Shown in pieces: positions 19,057-27,651 of a DNA stretch of 64,000 bases. Source of the DNA: G963676655 sp963676655 (GTDB lineage Bacteria > Verrucomicrobiota > Lentisphaeria > Victivallales > Victivallaceae); the NCBI GenBank assembly GCA_963676655.2, contig CAXXKX010000002.1:1426001-1490000 (forward strand). The letters are read 5' to 3'. The position numbers and the translations under genes are program-made. The first letter of the stretch is position 1; every line of letters starts with the position of its first letter. Under the pieces are notes generated by a model, which ran no database searches, was not told where the DNA came from, and saw only the letters and a program-made list of their open reading frames with translations.

Positions 19057-19099
19057 AACCGTCCGCCCCCTGTCCGTCATTCAACTCTTACCTTACAAT

Positions 19100-21364
19100 G
19101 ACAAAGATCAACGCACTAGAATAACTTTTGCTGATGGTTCATATTGGGATTATACCTACGACGACAAGGGCCAAGTGGTTTCTGCGGTTCGTACCCCTGC
19201 CGCAGGCAGTACAATGCCCCTGGGTGCTACCCAGTTTGGGTACAGTTTCGATGATATTGGCAACCGGATCTATGCCGATATGGGCATGCCGCAGATGCGC
19301 TATAACTATACTAGTAATGACCTGAACCAGTATACCCAAATGACTGTTCCCAGTATCATTCCGGTCACCGGCAAAGCTTCGGCTGACGCAAGAGTCACTG
19401 TGACAAAAGGCTCAAGCGGTTCGGTCGTTAATACCACCCGGACCGGGGCATTCTTCCAGGCCGATATCCCGGTTGATAACAGCAGCGGAAAAGTTACCGA
19501 GAACCTGACCATGTCCGCGGTCAAATACGACCCGGCCCAGGACAAAGATGTCGTAGCTACCGCGTCCCGTTCCGGATCGGTTGACAAGACCCCGAAATTC
19601 TTTACTTACGATGACGACGGCAATATGCTGACTAATGGCGACTGGACCTACGCCTGGAACGGTGAAAACCGTTTAATACAAGCCACGAATCTCACGAATA
19701 ACACGAATTTAGAGTTTGCTTACGATTACAAAGGTCGCAGAATCTATAAGAAAGTCTATACCGGTACGACCGGCAACTGGACGCTTTCCGCATCCAAGAA
19801 ATTCGTCTATGACAATTTCGTCCAAATTGCCGAATATGACGCGATGACCTCTGATACGCTTAAAAAGTCGTATCTCCGTGATCTGGATGAATCCTTATTA
19901 AACGTCAACGATAACGGTACCCGTTATTACTACAACATTGATGGCAATAAAAATGTCCGGTCGATAATTGATGCAAGTGGTAATGTCGTGGCTGAATACG
20001 AGTACAGTCCTTTCGGAAAACTGATCGGTCGCCGTGGTTTATATGCACTCGAAAACCCGTTCCGGTTCAGTTCTGAATACCATGATGACGAAACCGGACT
20101 TGTATATTACAACTACCGCTATTATAGTACAGAACTAGGTAGATGGTTGTCCCGCGACCCGATCCTTGAGGATGGCGGCTTCAACCTCTATGGGATGGTT
20201 GATAATAATCCGGTGGACTTCATTGATTTGTTGGGATTGGATGGAACATCCTTCATTAGTCCCGATTGGTTACATGGTGGCGATTATGATGGTGTTAATA
20301 AAGAAGCCGAAGAGCATGGTAGTTGTTCAAGTGGAGCACAAAGTCCTCTGACCGGACTTGAGAATCTAGCGAATTTACCATATAACCTATTATTGGCAAC
20401 TGGAGCTCTTGTAGATGGTGTCTTTGTTCAGTTTCCGCAGGAAATGTACAGTTGGGGTTCCGATTTCAACAAGATGGCCAATGGTCAGAATGACTTAGAC
20501 AGCGGAGTTTATAATTGGGCTTTAGGTATATATTCTGGAGGAGGAGACTCTGGTGACGTAGCGATTGAAGCAGCAAAGCAAATATCTGGTTATAGTTACG
20601 GGGAGAGTTTGAATGCTGCTCTAATGTATGGCCTTAAGACTGGAGATTATTCTCAATTTCAGATTGGCGTCGGACAAATATTAGGCGCGGCATTGTTGTC
20701 TGAAGCATTGAATAGCTTGCCGAGATTACCGAACAAATGCTCTCTTGGAGGATGTTTCATTGCCGGCACTCAAATACGCATTCCGGACGGAATGATTAAT
20801 ATTGAAGATATTAAAGAAGGAGATTTTGTTTTAGCGACAGACCCGGAGTTGCAAAAGACAGAAAAATACAAAGTTATCGAAACAATCATCAGACTTGTCC
20901 CTCGTGTATACGAATTAACGTTCGACGGAGTAGAGACAATCACTGTGAGTCCTGAACATCCATTTTGGATCGTGGATCAAGGCTGGACTCAAGTTAAAGA
21001 TTTAAAAGTTGGTAGTTTCGCCTTAACCATTGAAGGAAAGAAAATTCAATTAACCGGCATAAAGTTGATTGAAAAGGAAACAACAGTCTATAATATTACA
21101 GTTGCAGGTATTCACACGTATCATGTTGGAAAAATAGGTATACTTGTTCATAATAAAGCGAATAGATCAAAAATATTTAGAAAATATGGGGGTGGAAAAA
21201 AACAGGTAGATGCGGTTGCAAGAGAAACTGGCATGACAAAAGTTCAAAGGAAAGAATTTGGGAAGTACTTAGAAGGACGGAAAGGTTCGATGGGAAAAGG
21301 TGGCGCTGACAATTTTACTTTTACAGAACTTCTTGAATTGGCACAAGAATTTCTAGGAAAATGA
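19100..21364 (+). pseudogene. 3' fragment of RHS cassette A2 with Hint domain and short toxin tip
   Basis: Continues the frame of the 16298 fragment after the IS. If translated from the GTG at 19175 it gives 729 residues: YD repeats, then the core (RFSSEYHDDETGLVYYNYRYY...GRWLSRDPI), a ~170-residue linker region (to ~520), a Hint/intein-like autoprotease from Cys527 (GGCFIAGTQI) to His659-Asn660 (GILVHN), and a 69-residue tip (661-729) rich in Lys/Arg with GKGGADNFTFTELL. In this family Hint domains release the toxin by self-cleavage. The tip fold is not recognised; small size and basic charge would suit a nuclease, but no catalytic motif is clear. Two related small genes follow at once, the first four bases away. 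Confidence 0.8.
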
Positions 21365-21367
21365 CAT

Positions 21368-21706
21368 ATGGAAAACAGTATAGATTGCAAACAATCATTC
21401 TCATTCCGCATTATCGGATTAGATGATTCTAAAATTTCAGTCATGATGAATACATTTAAAGATGTTCGGATTGGTAAACTTAAAAATTCTTTAGCATCAA
21501 CATTTGTAATCCCTATCACAAATGAACAAGATGCTAAAAAAATCAAAGATAAATTTTATGAGTTTAATATCGGGAATATGGAGTACGGAATATGGGTATC
21601 CCTTGTGTCAGAACTCGACGAAGATGGACTAAAAGTTCCTGATTACATTTCTGAATTACATCGTAATATTGGAGGGAAATTAGACTTTTCGTTTACAATA
21701 GTTTAA
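21368..21706 (+). CDS. Candidate immunity protein 1 for the A2 tip
   Basis: 112 residues, no signal peptide, so cytoplasmic. It starts 3 bases after the A2 stop. The C-terminal half (LVSELDEDGLKVPDYISELHRNIGGKLDFSFTIV) is closely similar to that of the next gene (LVTESDSDGLSVPDFITHLH), so the two are tandem paralogues. A cytoplasmic immunity protein contrasts with the lipoproteins beside rhsA, A1 and A5, and suits a toxin acting inside the cell. Family not recognised. Confidence 0.6.
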   Translation: MENSIDCKQSFSFRIIGLDDSKISVMMNTFKDVRIGKLKNSLASTFVIPITNEQDAKKIKDKFYEFNIGNMEYGIWVSLVSELDEDGLKVPDYISELHRNIGGKLDFSFTIV

Positions 21707-21756
21707 TAATTTTCTTATTAAAGAAAGTGATAATCTGAGTTTTACAACGGACTAAT

Positions 21757-22113
21757 TTGGGAGCAGCTATGAGTAATGGAGATGTTTTTCGAGCCGAGAA
21801 ATATTCATTTGTTCTCTTAAACATTTCAAGCGATTTGATAAAGGAATTGACAGAGATTTTTGATATTGACGTAAGTTTTGGTTTATTGAGAGAATCATCA
21901 GTTCCTGTTGCTGTTATCAGCATGTATGATGAATCAAATATAGATAAAATAATAGGAGCTATCGAGCATTTGCATTTAGATGAAAGCACTTATGAAATAC
22001 GTATATCTTTAGTAACCGAATCAGACAGTGATGGATTGAGCGTCCCAGACTTTATTACACATTTACACAGAAGAATAGGAGGTCATATTAGCTTTTCTTA
22101 TGTGTTGGTATAA
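21757..22113 (+). CDS. Candidate immunity protein 2 (paralogue of the preceding gene)
   Basis: 118 residues, cytoplasmic. The frame starts at TTG 21757; an ATG in frame at 21769 (after GGGAGCAGCT) is an equally good start. The last ~35 residues match the preceding gene in spacing and key positions (Glu, Asp-Gly-Leu, Val-Pro-Asp, Leu-His-Arg, Ile-Gly-Gly, Phe-Ser). The N-terminal half is more diverged, as seen when an immunity gene duplicates and adapts to another tip. Followed directly by the G-rich repeat array. Confidence 0.55.
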   Translation: MGAAMSNGDVFRAEKYSFVLLNISSDLIKELTEIFDIDVSFGLLRESSVPVAVISMYDESNIDKIIGAIEHLHLDESTYEIRISLVTESDSDGLSVPDFITHLHRRIGGHISFSYVLV

Positions 22114-22620
22114 ATTGGCGGACGCGGGGTGGCGGACGCGACGTGTAAGGGGACGCGGGTTCACACCTACACTATTAACGGCGCGGGGTCATCCATTTAG
22201 GTTCCTGTCAAGTTAAAAAAAAGGACGCGGGGTCACACCTACACTATTGCTGGGCGCGGGGTTACTGCTGGGCGCGGGGCTGGGCGCGGGGCTGGGCGCG
22301 GGGTCACACCTACACTATTGGGCGCGGGGTTGGGCGCGGGGTTTGGGCGCGGGTTGGGCGCGGGGTCACACCTACACTATTTTGGGCGCGGGGTCACACC
22401 TACACTATTGACTTTTTTCTGGGCGCGGGGTCACACCTACACTATTTGGGCGCGGGGTTTGGGCGCGGGGTCACACCTACACTATTTGGGCGCGGGGTTT
22501 GGGCGCGGGGTCACACCTACACTATTGTTGGGCGCGGGCTGTGTGGGCGCGGGGTCACACCTACACTATTGACTTTTGTGGGCGCGGGGTCACACCTACA
22601 CTATTGACTTTTGTATATAT
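22114..22620 (+). repeat. G-rich minisatellite between cassettes A2 and A3
   Basis: About ten copies of GGGCGCGGGGTCACACC followed by TACACTATT, mixed with shorter GGGCGCGGGG(T/C)T units. The G-rich strand is the + strand throughout. At 22270-22303 and 22320-22364 there are six or more runs of three or four G separated by 2-3 bases, a textbook G-quadruplex-forming pattern. Open frames across the array (such as 22318-22572) are low-complexity artefacts. The core GGGGTCACACC reappears at 61245-61255 and at the right edge of the window. Confidence 0.85.
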
Positions 22621-24699
22621 ATCGTGGTTGACATATCTCTTGCATCCGCGACAATACCGTATATATTAAATCATAAGGTCGATTATGCCTATGATACATT
22701 GGGACGCAGGACATCTATGAGTTTGATGAATAATAGTACGCCTCTGGGTGCTACCCAGTATACCTATGATAGCATGAGCCGCCTGGCTACTGTATCTGAC
22801 GGGACCAATACCGCCACCTATACTCGCGCCACCGGTTCCAATCTGCTGACTAATACCTCTATTTCTGATGGTACTAACACCGTGCTTAACCGGGCCAGAG
22901 TTTATGATAACCTCAATAGATTAACCTCTATTACCAATTCCGTTCCTTCCGTGCCGTCCGTGGTTAAATCGTATTCCTATACTTATAACGACAAAGATCA
23001 ACGCACTAAAATAACCTTTGCCGACGGTTCTTATTGGGACTATACTTACGACGACAAAGGGCAGGTCACTGGCGGTATAAAGTATGACTCAACGGACAAG
23101 GCTATTCCCGGCCTTGCGTTCGGGTACAGCTTCGACGATATTGGCAACCGGATCTATGCCGATAAGGGCATGCCGCAAATGCGCTATAACTATACCAGTA
23201 ACGATCTGAACCAATATACCCAAATGACCGTTCCGGGCATTATCCCGGTCACCGGCAAAGCCGCAATCGATGCTAAAGTAACCGTGACCAAAGGTTCGGA
23301 TAGCAGCGTCCATGCCACTACCCGCGACGGCAAATACTTCAAAGCTGCGGTCCCGGCAGATAACACCAGTGCCAAAGTCACTGAAAACCTGACCATTAAT
23401 GCCGTCAGGTTTGATGCGACTCAGGACAAAGATATTGTTGCGACTACAACTCGTACCGGCACTGCGGAGCAAACCCCGCAAACCTTTACTTACGACGATG
23501 ATGGCAATATGCTGACCAATGGCGACTGGACCTATATTTGGAATGGTGAAAACAGACTGATTGCAGCCGAAAAGTCGGACCAAAGACTGGAGTACAGCTA
23601 TGACTATCAAGGTCGCAGATTCAGCAAAAAGGTTTATACCGGTTCAACCGGAAACTGGACGTTATCTAATGAAGAAAAATATGTATACGATAACAATAAT
23701 CGTATCGCATTGTATAATGGTTCAAATATTTTACAAAAGATATATTGGTGGGGTGAAGACTTGTCTGGTTCACTAGACGGAGCCGGAGGAGTTGGTGGTT
23801 TATTGGCCGTAACCGATACAAGCAGCTATTATTCGATGTATGATGGTAATGGGAATATAATGGCCTATGTTGATAGCAGTGGTACTTCCGTTGCTGAATA
23901 TGAATATAGTCCGTTTGGACGTATACTCAAACAAACCGGAACGAAAACTGGTGATCTGACATACGGTTTCTCAACGAAAAATTATGAATTTGAAACTGGT
24001 ATATTAAACTATCGTTACCGCCAATATTTCGTTAATATAGGTCACTGGATGTCTCGGGACCCTATTGGAAATTTTGTTGGTGAAAAAAGCAAAATGAAAT
24101 TAAATTTAATTTATGGTTTTGTTATAAATAATCCATTAAATTATTTTGATAAATATGGATTTTCTATATTTTGGCATTGTCGTAGAAAAATTAATGAGGG
24201 AGGATTAGCAGATTTAGATATAATGATAATAAGGATTTTTAATTCTCAACATGAATATCTTTTTATTGGTACAGATCCTTGGAATAAATCCACTGGTACA
24301 GGTTATGGTTTTGTGCCTGGTATGAAAGCAGGAGATCGCCCTAAGGTGGAAACATATGAAGTTAAACCTTCAGAGTGTAAATCTTGTGATATTGACAGAA
24401 CTGGATTAGTTACATACTATATTCAAACGGATAATCCGGCACAGCAATATGAGAAAAGAACCTCACTAAGAAGACTTGAGCATGGGCATGGAAAAGGAAC
24501 TCCCTGTTGCATGGCAACTATTGGACAAGTTGCTAACTGTGTAAAAAATGCTCCTGCCCAAAAAGATTATTATGCTCCTGGATTAGACGATATCATGAAA
24601 AAAGACTTTTTTCAAAAATTTTATGTATGTATGGATTGGGTTGAAGATGCTAAAAAAGGCTGTTGTTTGAACTGTGGTAACTTTCGCTCAAGTATATAA
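22576..24699 (+). CDS. RHS orphan cassette A3 with cysteine-rich toxin tip
   Basis: The frame is open from inside the repeat array, but true RHS homology begins at 22640 (LASATIPYILNHKVDY, rhsA codons from ~1588). The first ~20 residues come from the repeat, and no good start or ribosome-binding site is visible. Residues ~22-480 are YD repeats nearly identical to rhsA, then a more diverged core (FETGILNYRYRQYF...GHWMSRDPIG). The tip (~525-707) begins GFSIFWHCRRKINEGG and has about a dozen cysteines in pairs (SECKSC, GTPCCM, GCCLNCGNF), suggesting a disulfide- or metal-bound fold. No known toxin family recognised; LEHGHGKGTPCC could hold catalytic histidines. The likely immunity gene is at 24915. 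Confidence 0.7.
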   Translation: MWARGHTYTIDFCIYIVVDISLASATIPYILNHKVDYAYDTLGRRTSMSLMNNSTPLGATQYTYDSMSRLATVSDGTNTATYTRATGSNLLTNTSISDGTNTVLNRARVYDNLNRLTSITNSVPSVPSVVKSYSYTYNDKDQRTKITFADGSYWDYTYDDKGQVTGGIKYDSTDKAIPGLAFGYSFDDIGNRIYADKGMPQMRYNYTSNDLNQYTQMTVPGIIPVTGKAAIDAKVTVTKGSDSSVHATTRDGKYFKAAVPADNTSAKVTENLTINAVRFDATQDKDIVATTTRTGTAEQTPQTFTYDDDGNMLTNGDWTYIWNGENRLIAAEKSDQRLEYSYDYQGRRFSKKVYTGSTGNWTLSNEEKYVYDNNNRIALYNGSNILQKIYWWGEDLSGSLDGAGGVGGLLAVTDTSSYYSMYDGNGNIMAYVDSSGTSVAEYEYSPFGRILKQTGTKTGDLTYGFSTKNYEFETGILNYRYRQYFVNIGHWMSRDPIGNFVGEKSKMKLNLIYGFVINNPLNYFDKYGFSIFWHCRRKINEGGLADLDIMIIRIFNSQHEYLFIGTDPWNKSTGTGYGFVPGMKAGDRPKVETYEVKPSECKSCDIDRTGLVTYYIQTDNPAQQYEKRTSLRRLEHGHGKGTPCCMATIGQVANCVKNAPAQKDYYAPGLDDIMKKDFFQKFYVCMDWVEDAKKGCCLNCGNFRSSI
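22628..22656 (+). promoter_or_regulatory. Promoter-like pair at the head of cassette A3
   Basis: TTGACA, 17 bases, ACAATA. The TATATATATCGTGG-TTGACATA block before it is shared with cassette A4 (25426-25451) but not with A1, A2 or A5, so A3 and A4 share a different head. The -10 half lies inside RHS-derived sequence, and the -10 match is only fair. Confidence 0.25.
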
Positions 24700-24914
24700 T
24701 GACTTGAATCTGTAAAAATTCAAATTAAGCTTACTGTAACAGGAGATATATAAATTTAACTTACCGTCCGTTATATTATTATCAAATGATTCGGTTAGAA
24801 AATATGGAAAAAACAAGGAGATAAATAAGTTAAGAGCATTGGTAGATTTTCAGATGTATTTACAAATAAAAAATAAAGTCAGTAAAACCTTCCAAGGGTT
24901 TAGAGAGATATAAC

Positions 24915-25277
24915 ATGAAGAAGAATAAAATTCATTGTATTTGGTTCATACTACTTATTTTATCTAATGTCTCCACCGCAATTATTGTATTTCAAATATT
25001 AATTTTGCTGTTCAATGGGGATAAAATCAAAATTTTATTGTGGCATACGGAGCAAATTAAATTCATTCTTGATAGTGTAGACAGACGCTTGCAACGAGAT
25101 GATAAATTGCTGGCAAAAGATATTCATACTTTTAATGAAAAATATATAATTTCAACAGAGAATAGTCATTATCATGAATTAGCGAGCGAATATATGCGCG
25201 ACGAGTATAAAAATTATGTATTTCATTATCAAGGGAAACATAATCAGAATAAACCTGAAAAAAACATTGCCGAGTGA
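24915..25277 (+). CDS. Small membrane-anchored protein, candidate immunity for the A3 tip
   Basis: 120 residues with one strong N-terminal hydrophobic helix (residues 8-34, without lipobox) and a charged, helical remainder predicted to face the periplasm. Located 215 bases after the A3 stop and just before the next leader, in the immunity position of the array. The 24700-24914 gap is AT-rich and contains no convincing gene, although two AGGAGATA-like ribosome-binding sites without frames hint at decayed small genes. No family recognised. Confidence 0.5.
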   Translation: MKKNKIHCIWFILLILSNVSTAIIVFQILILLFNGDKIKILLWHTEQIKFILDSVDRRLQRDDKLLAKDIHTFNEKYIISTENSHYHELASEYMRDEYKNYVFHYQGKHNQNKPEKNIAE

Positions 25278-25289
25278 GAGTCTCTGGTG

Positions 25290-25455
25290 AGTGTGTCCAG
25301 CGAGTTCCATACGGCAGTAATGGTAATATTAATTAACATAAAAGCATAGTGAATTTTACTTTTTATCAGTGATAAGTGTGTGTTGTTTGACAGTTTTGCG
25401 TATTTTGCCCTGTGCATTGCTCACGCTTATATATATATCGTGGTTGACATATACC
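25290..25455 (+). repeat. Cassette leader repeat, copy A4 (composite)
   Basis: Starts with the standard box CAGCGAGTTCCAT (25298-25310) and a diverged ATGGTAAT hairpin. It then departs after TGTTGTTTGACAGTTTTGCG into the TATATATATCGTGGTTGACATA head shared with A3 (25426-25451). It is thus a hybrid of the two cassette heads, which suggests recombination between leaders. Confidence 0.65.
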
Positions 25456-27651
25456 CTTGCATCCGCGACAATACCGTATATATTAAATAGTGACGTCGCG
25501 TATACTTATGACACCCTTGGAAGAAATACAGGTATGACGCTCAATCAAAACAGTTCCGCAGTATTTAGTCAGACTTATACTTTCGATTCCATGAGCCGGG
25601 TTGCTACCATTTCTGATGGTACTGACACCTTTACTTTCAATCGTCTTTCCGGTTTAAATATGTTAGGCAGCGTAGTTGGCACAAATAGTTCCGGAACAAT
25701 TCTGACAACAACCAAAAGTTATGACAATGCCCGGAGACTGCTTTCAACTAGTAGTGTTTTTGGCAGTACGACAAAATCATATTCGTATGATTACAATACC
25801 AAAGATCAACGTACCAAACTGACCTTGCCAGATGGTTCGTATTGGACATATTCCTACGATGATAAGGGACAGGTCACCGGCGGCGTGAAGTATGATGCTC
25901 AGAATGTCGCCATACCTGGTCAGATGTTTGGCTATGCCTTTGACGACATCGGCAATCGGACTACGATGCAGAACAGCAGTCTGAATTATACCTACACCTC
26001 GAATGACCTGAATCAATATACCCAGATGACCATTCCTGGGTTACTGCAAGTTACCGGGAAAGCGTCTGAATCCGCCAGAGTCACGGTATCCCGTGGCGAC
26101 GGTTCTGTCGCATCGACAACTCGCAGTGGTAAATATTTTAGTACGAACTTGCCGGTTGACAATACTTCCGCTAATGTCAGTGAGAATTTGACGATAAACG
26201 CAGTCAAATTTGATCCGGCTCAGGATAAGGATATTGTTGCATCAACCAGCCGGACCGGAACTGCGTTAAAAACGCCTCGTCCTTTTACTTATGATGACGA
26301 TGGTAATATGACGTCCGATGCAGTGTGGACATATACATGGAACGGCGAAAACCGGCTTACCGAGGCGGTAAAAACCAATGATAAGAAATTGGAGTTCGCT
26401 TATGATTACACGGGACGTCGCATATATAAGAAAGTATACAACTGGGTAAGTGGCGCATGGTCACTCACTACTCACAGAAACTATGTGTACAATGACGACA
26501 AACTGTTGGTCGAGTATGACGGCGTCACTGGCAGTTTGTTGCAAAAATATATATGGCAACCGGGCAATGTGGGACAGGATGTACCGTTAAGCGTGGCGGA
26601 TACTGGAGCCGGCATGACATATTATTATATCGTTGACGGGAATAAAAACGTCCGGGCGTTGATAGATTCATCCGGAAACGTTCTGGCTGAATACGATTAT
26701 ACCCCATTCGGTCGAATCAACGGTCAATCCGGCACTTATGCCTCAACCAATCCGTTTCGTTTCTCCAGCGAATACCACGACGACGAAACCGGCTTGGTCT
26801 ACTACAATTACCGTTATTACAGTCCCGAATTGGGAAGATGGACAAAAAGAGACCCGATTGGAGAAATAGACGGAAAGAATGTATATGGAATGATTGGGAA
26901 TAATGCAATATATTATTATGATATTTATGGATTAGGTTGCGAAATCATACCGGAAGAGGATTATTTCCATGAAATAAAAATATATAAGCGTAAATATGAT
27001 GAAAATGGGAAGCCATTGGTTGATACTTCTCTTTTGCAAAAAACAAATTTTAGAGGTGGAACTTCGACTGAATTTTCAAAAGATATAAAGAATGTTCCTC
27101 CTGTATTTGTTAAATATATAAACGATAAAGGAGGCAATTGTTGTTGTGTAAAAGATGATACTGGGAGTTATGCGACAAAAATTCATTGGTGGAAAGTGAA
27201 GCCAGGAATACCTGCAAAGTATGATAGTGGATATTTTGCATCAGGAGTCATTAGTGGAACTTTGCTTACATATACTAATTGGCATGAATATCAAGAAGTG
27301 TATTTGTTAAAATATCGGTATGATAATACTATAGATATTGCTGAGAAGAGAGCAAAAAAATATTCTTGTAAGAACAACATCAAGCATAATATGGATTGTG
27401 AGGGACTCAAAGCTTGGGTCCGATGGGAGAAGGCTATTGCTAGCTTCTATGCAAAGGAAGTTTGGAATCCTCCAACCTTATTTGACAAGTCATATGGTCA
27501 TTTTACAAGCAACGTTTCTGATCAAACATTAAATAAATTGATGAAAAACTTTAATCTTTTCTCATGGCAAGATAAATATGACCCTAAAATGTGGGAAATG
27601 AATGAATGGGGGGGGAAATTAATATTAAAGCCAGAAGGGGTTGGTATATGA
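25369..27651 (+). CDS. RHS orphan cassette A4 with cysteine-containing tip
   Basis: The open frame begins at GTG 25369 inside the leader. RHS homology starts near 25456 (TLASATIPYILN), and the leader-derived N-terminus is unlike any RHS. YD repeats here are more diverged from rhsA than in A1 or A3 (for example SDVAYTYDTLGRNTGMTLNQ). The core is RFSSEYHDDETGLVYYNYRYYSPELGRWTKRDPIGE. The tip (~520-760) starts GLGCEIIPEEDYFHEIKIY, has NCCCVKDDTG, WHEYQEVYLLKYRYDN and a later SC...DC pair. The WHEYQEV segment stands where A5 has HEKQH, so the two tips may be distant relatives, but the second zinc-ligand histidine is absent. Toxin activity is unknown. The gene overlaps the next by ATGA. Confidence 0.7.
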   Translation: MISVCCLTVLRILPCALLTLIYISWLTYTLASATIPYILNSDVAYTYDTLGRNTGMTLNQNSSAVFSQTYTFDSMSRVATISDGTDTFTFNRLSGLNMLGSVVGTNSSGTILTTTKSYDNARRLLSTSSVFGSTTKSYSYDYNTKDQRTKLTLPDGSYWTYSYDDKGQVTGGVKYDAQNVAIPGQMFGYAFDDIGNRTTMQNSSLNYTYTSNDLNQYTQMTIPGLLQVTGKASESARVTVSRGDGSVASTTRSGKYFSTNLPVDNTSANVSENLTINAVKFDPAQDKDIVASTSRTGTALKTPRPFTYDDDGNMTSDAVWTYTWNGENRLTEAVKTNDKKLEFAYDYTGRRIYKKVYNWVSGAWSLTTHRNYVYNDDKLLVEYDGVTGSLLQKYIWQPGNVGQDVPLSVADTGAGMTYYYIVDGNKNVRALIDSSGNVLAEYDYTPFGRINGQSGTYASTNPFRFSSEYHDDETGLVYYNYRYYSPELGRWTKRDPIGEIDGKNVYGMIGNNAIYYYDIYGLGCEIIPEEDYFHEIKIYKRKYDENGKPLVDTSLLQKTNFRGGTSTEFSKDIKNVPPVFVKYINDKGGNCCCVKDDTGSYATKIHWWKVKPGIPAKYDSGYFASGVISGTLLTYTNWHEYQEVYLLKYRYDNTIDIAEKRAKKYSCKNNIKHNMDCEGLKAWVRWEKAIASFYAKEVWNPPTLFDKSYGHFTSNVSDQTLNKLMKNFNLFSWQDKYDPKMWEMNEWGGKLILKPEGVGI

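Larger units (their letters stand above)
16571..19091 (+). mobile_element. IS66-family insertion sequence, copy 1 (complete)
   Basis: 2521 bp. The ends are imperfect inverted repeats: left GTAAGCGTTGAATGACGGGC, and right (reversed) GTAAGAGTTGAATGACGGAC. It is flanked by a perfect 8-bp target duplication CTTACAAT at 16563-16570 and 19092-19099, the length known for IS66. It carries the canonical tnpA-tnpB-tnpC order. The second copy at 32351-34872 is nearly identical and inverted. All frames are intact, so it may still be mobile. Confidence 0.95.

Noticed and set aside
22318..22572. 84-codon frame inside the G-rich array
   Set aside because: Translation of a low-complexity repeat (GAGLGAGF), no ribosome-binding site and no homologue-like features.
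22114..22620. Possible CRISPR array from regular repeats
   Set aside because: Units abut or vary in spacing, with no unique spacers of constant length and no cas genes; it is a minisatellite.
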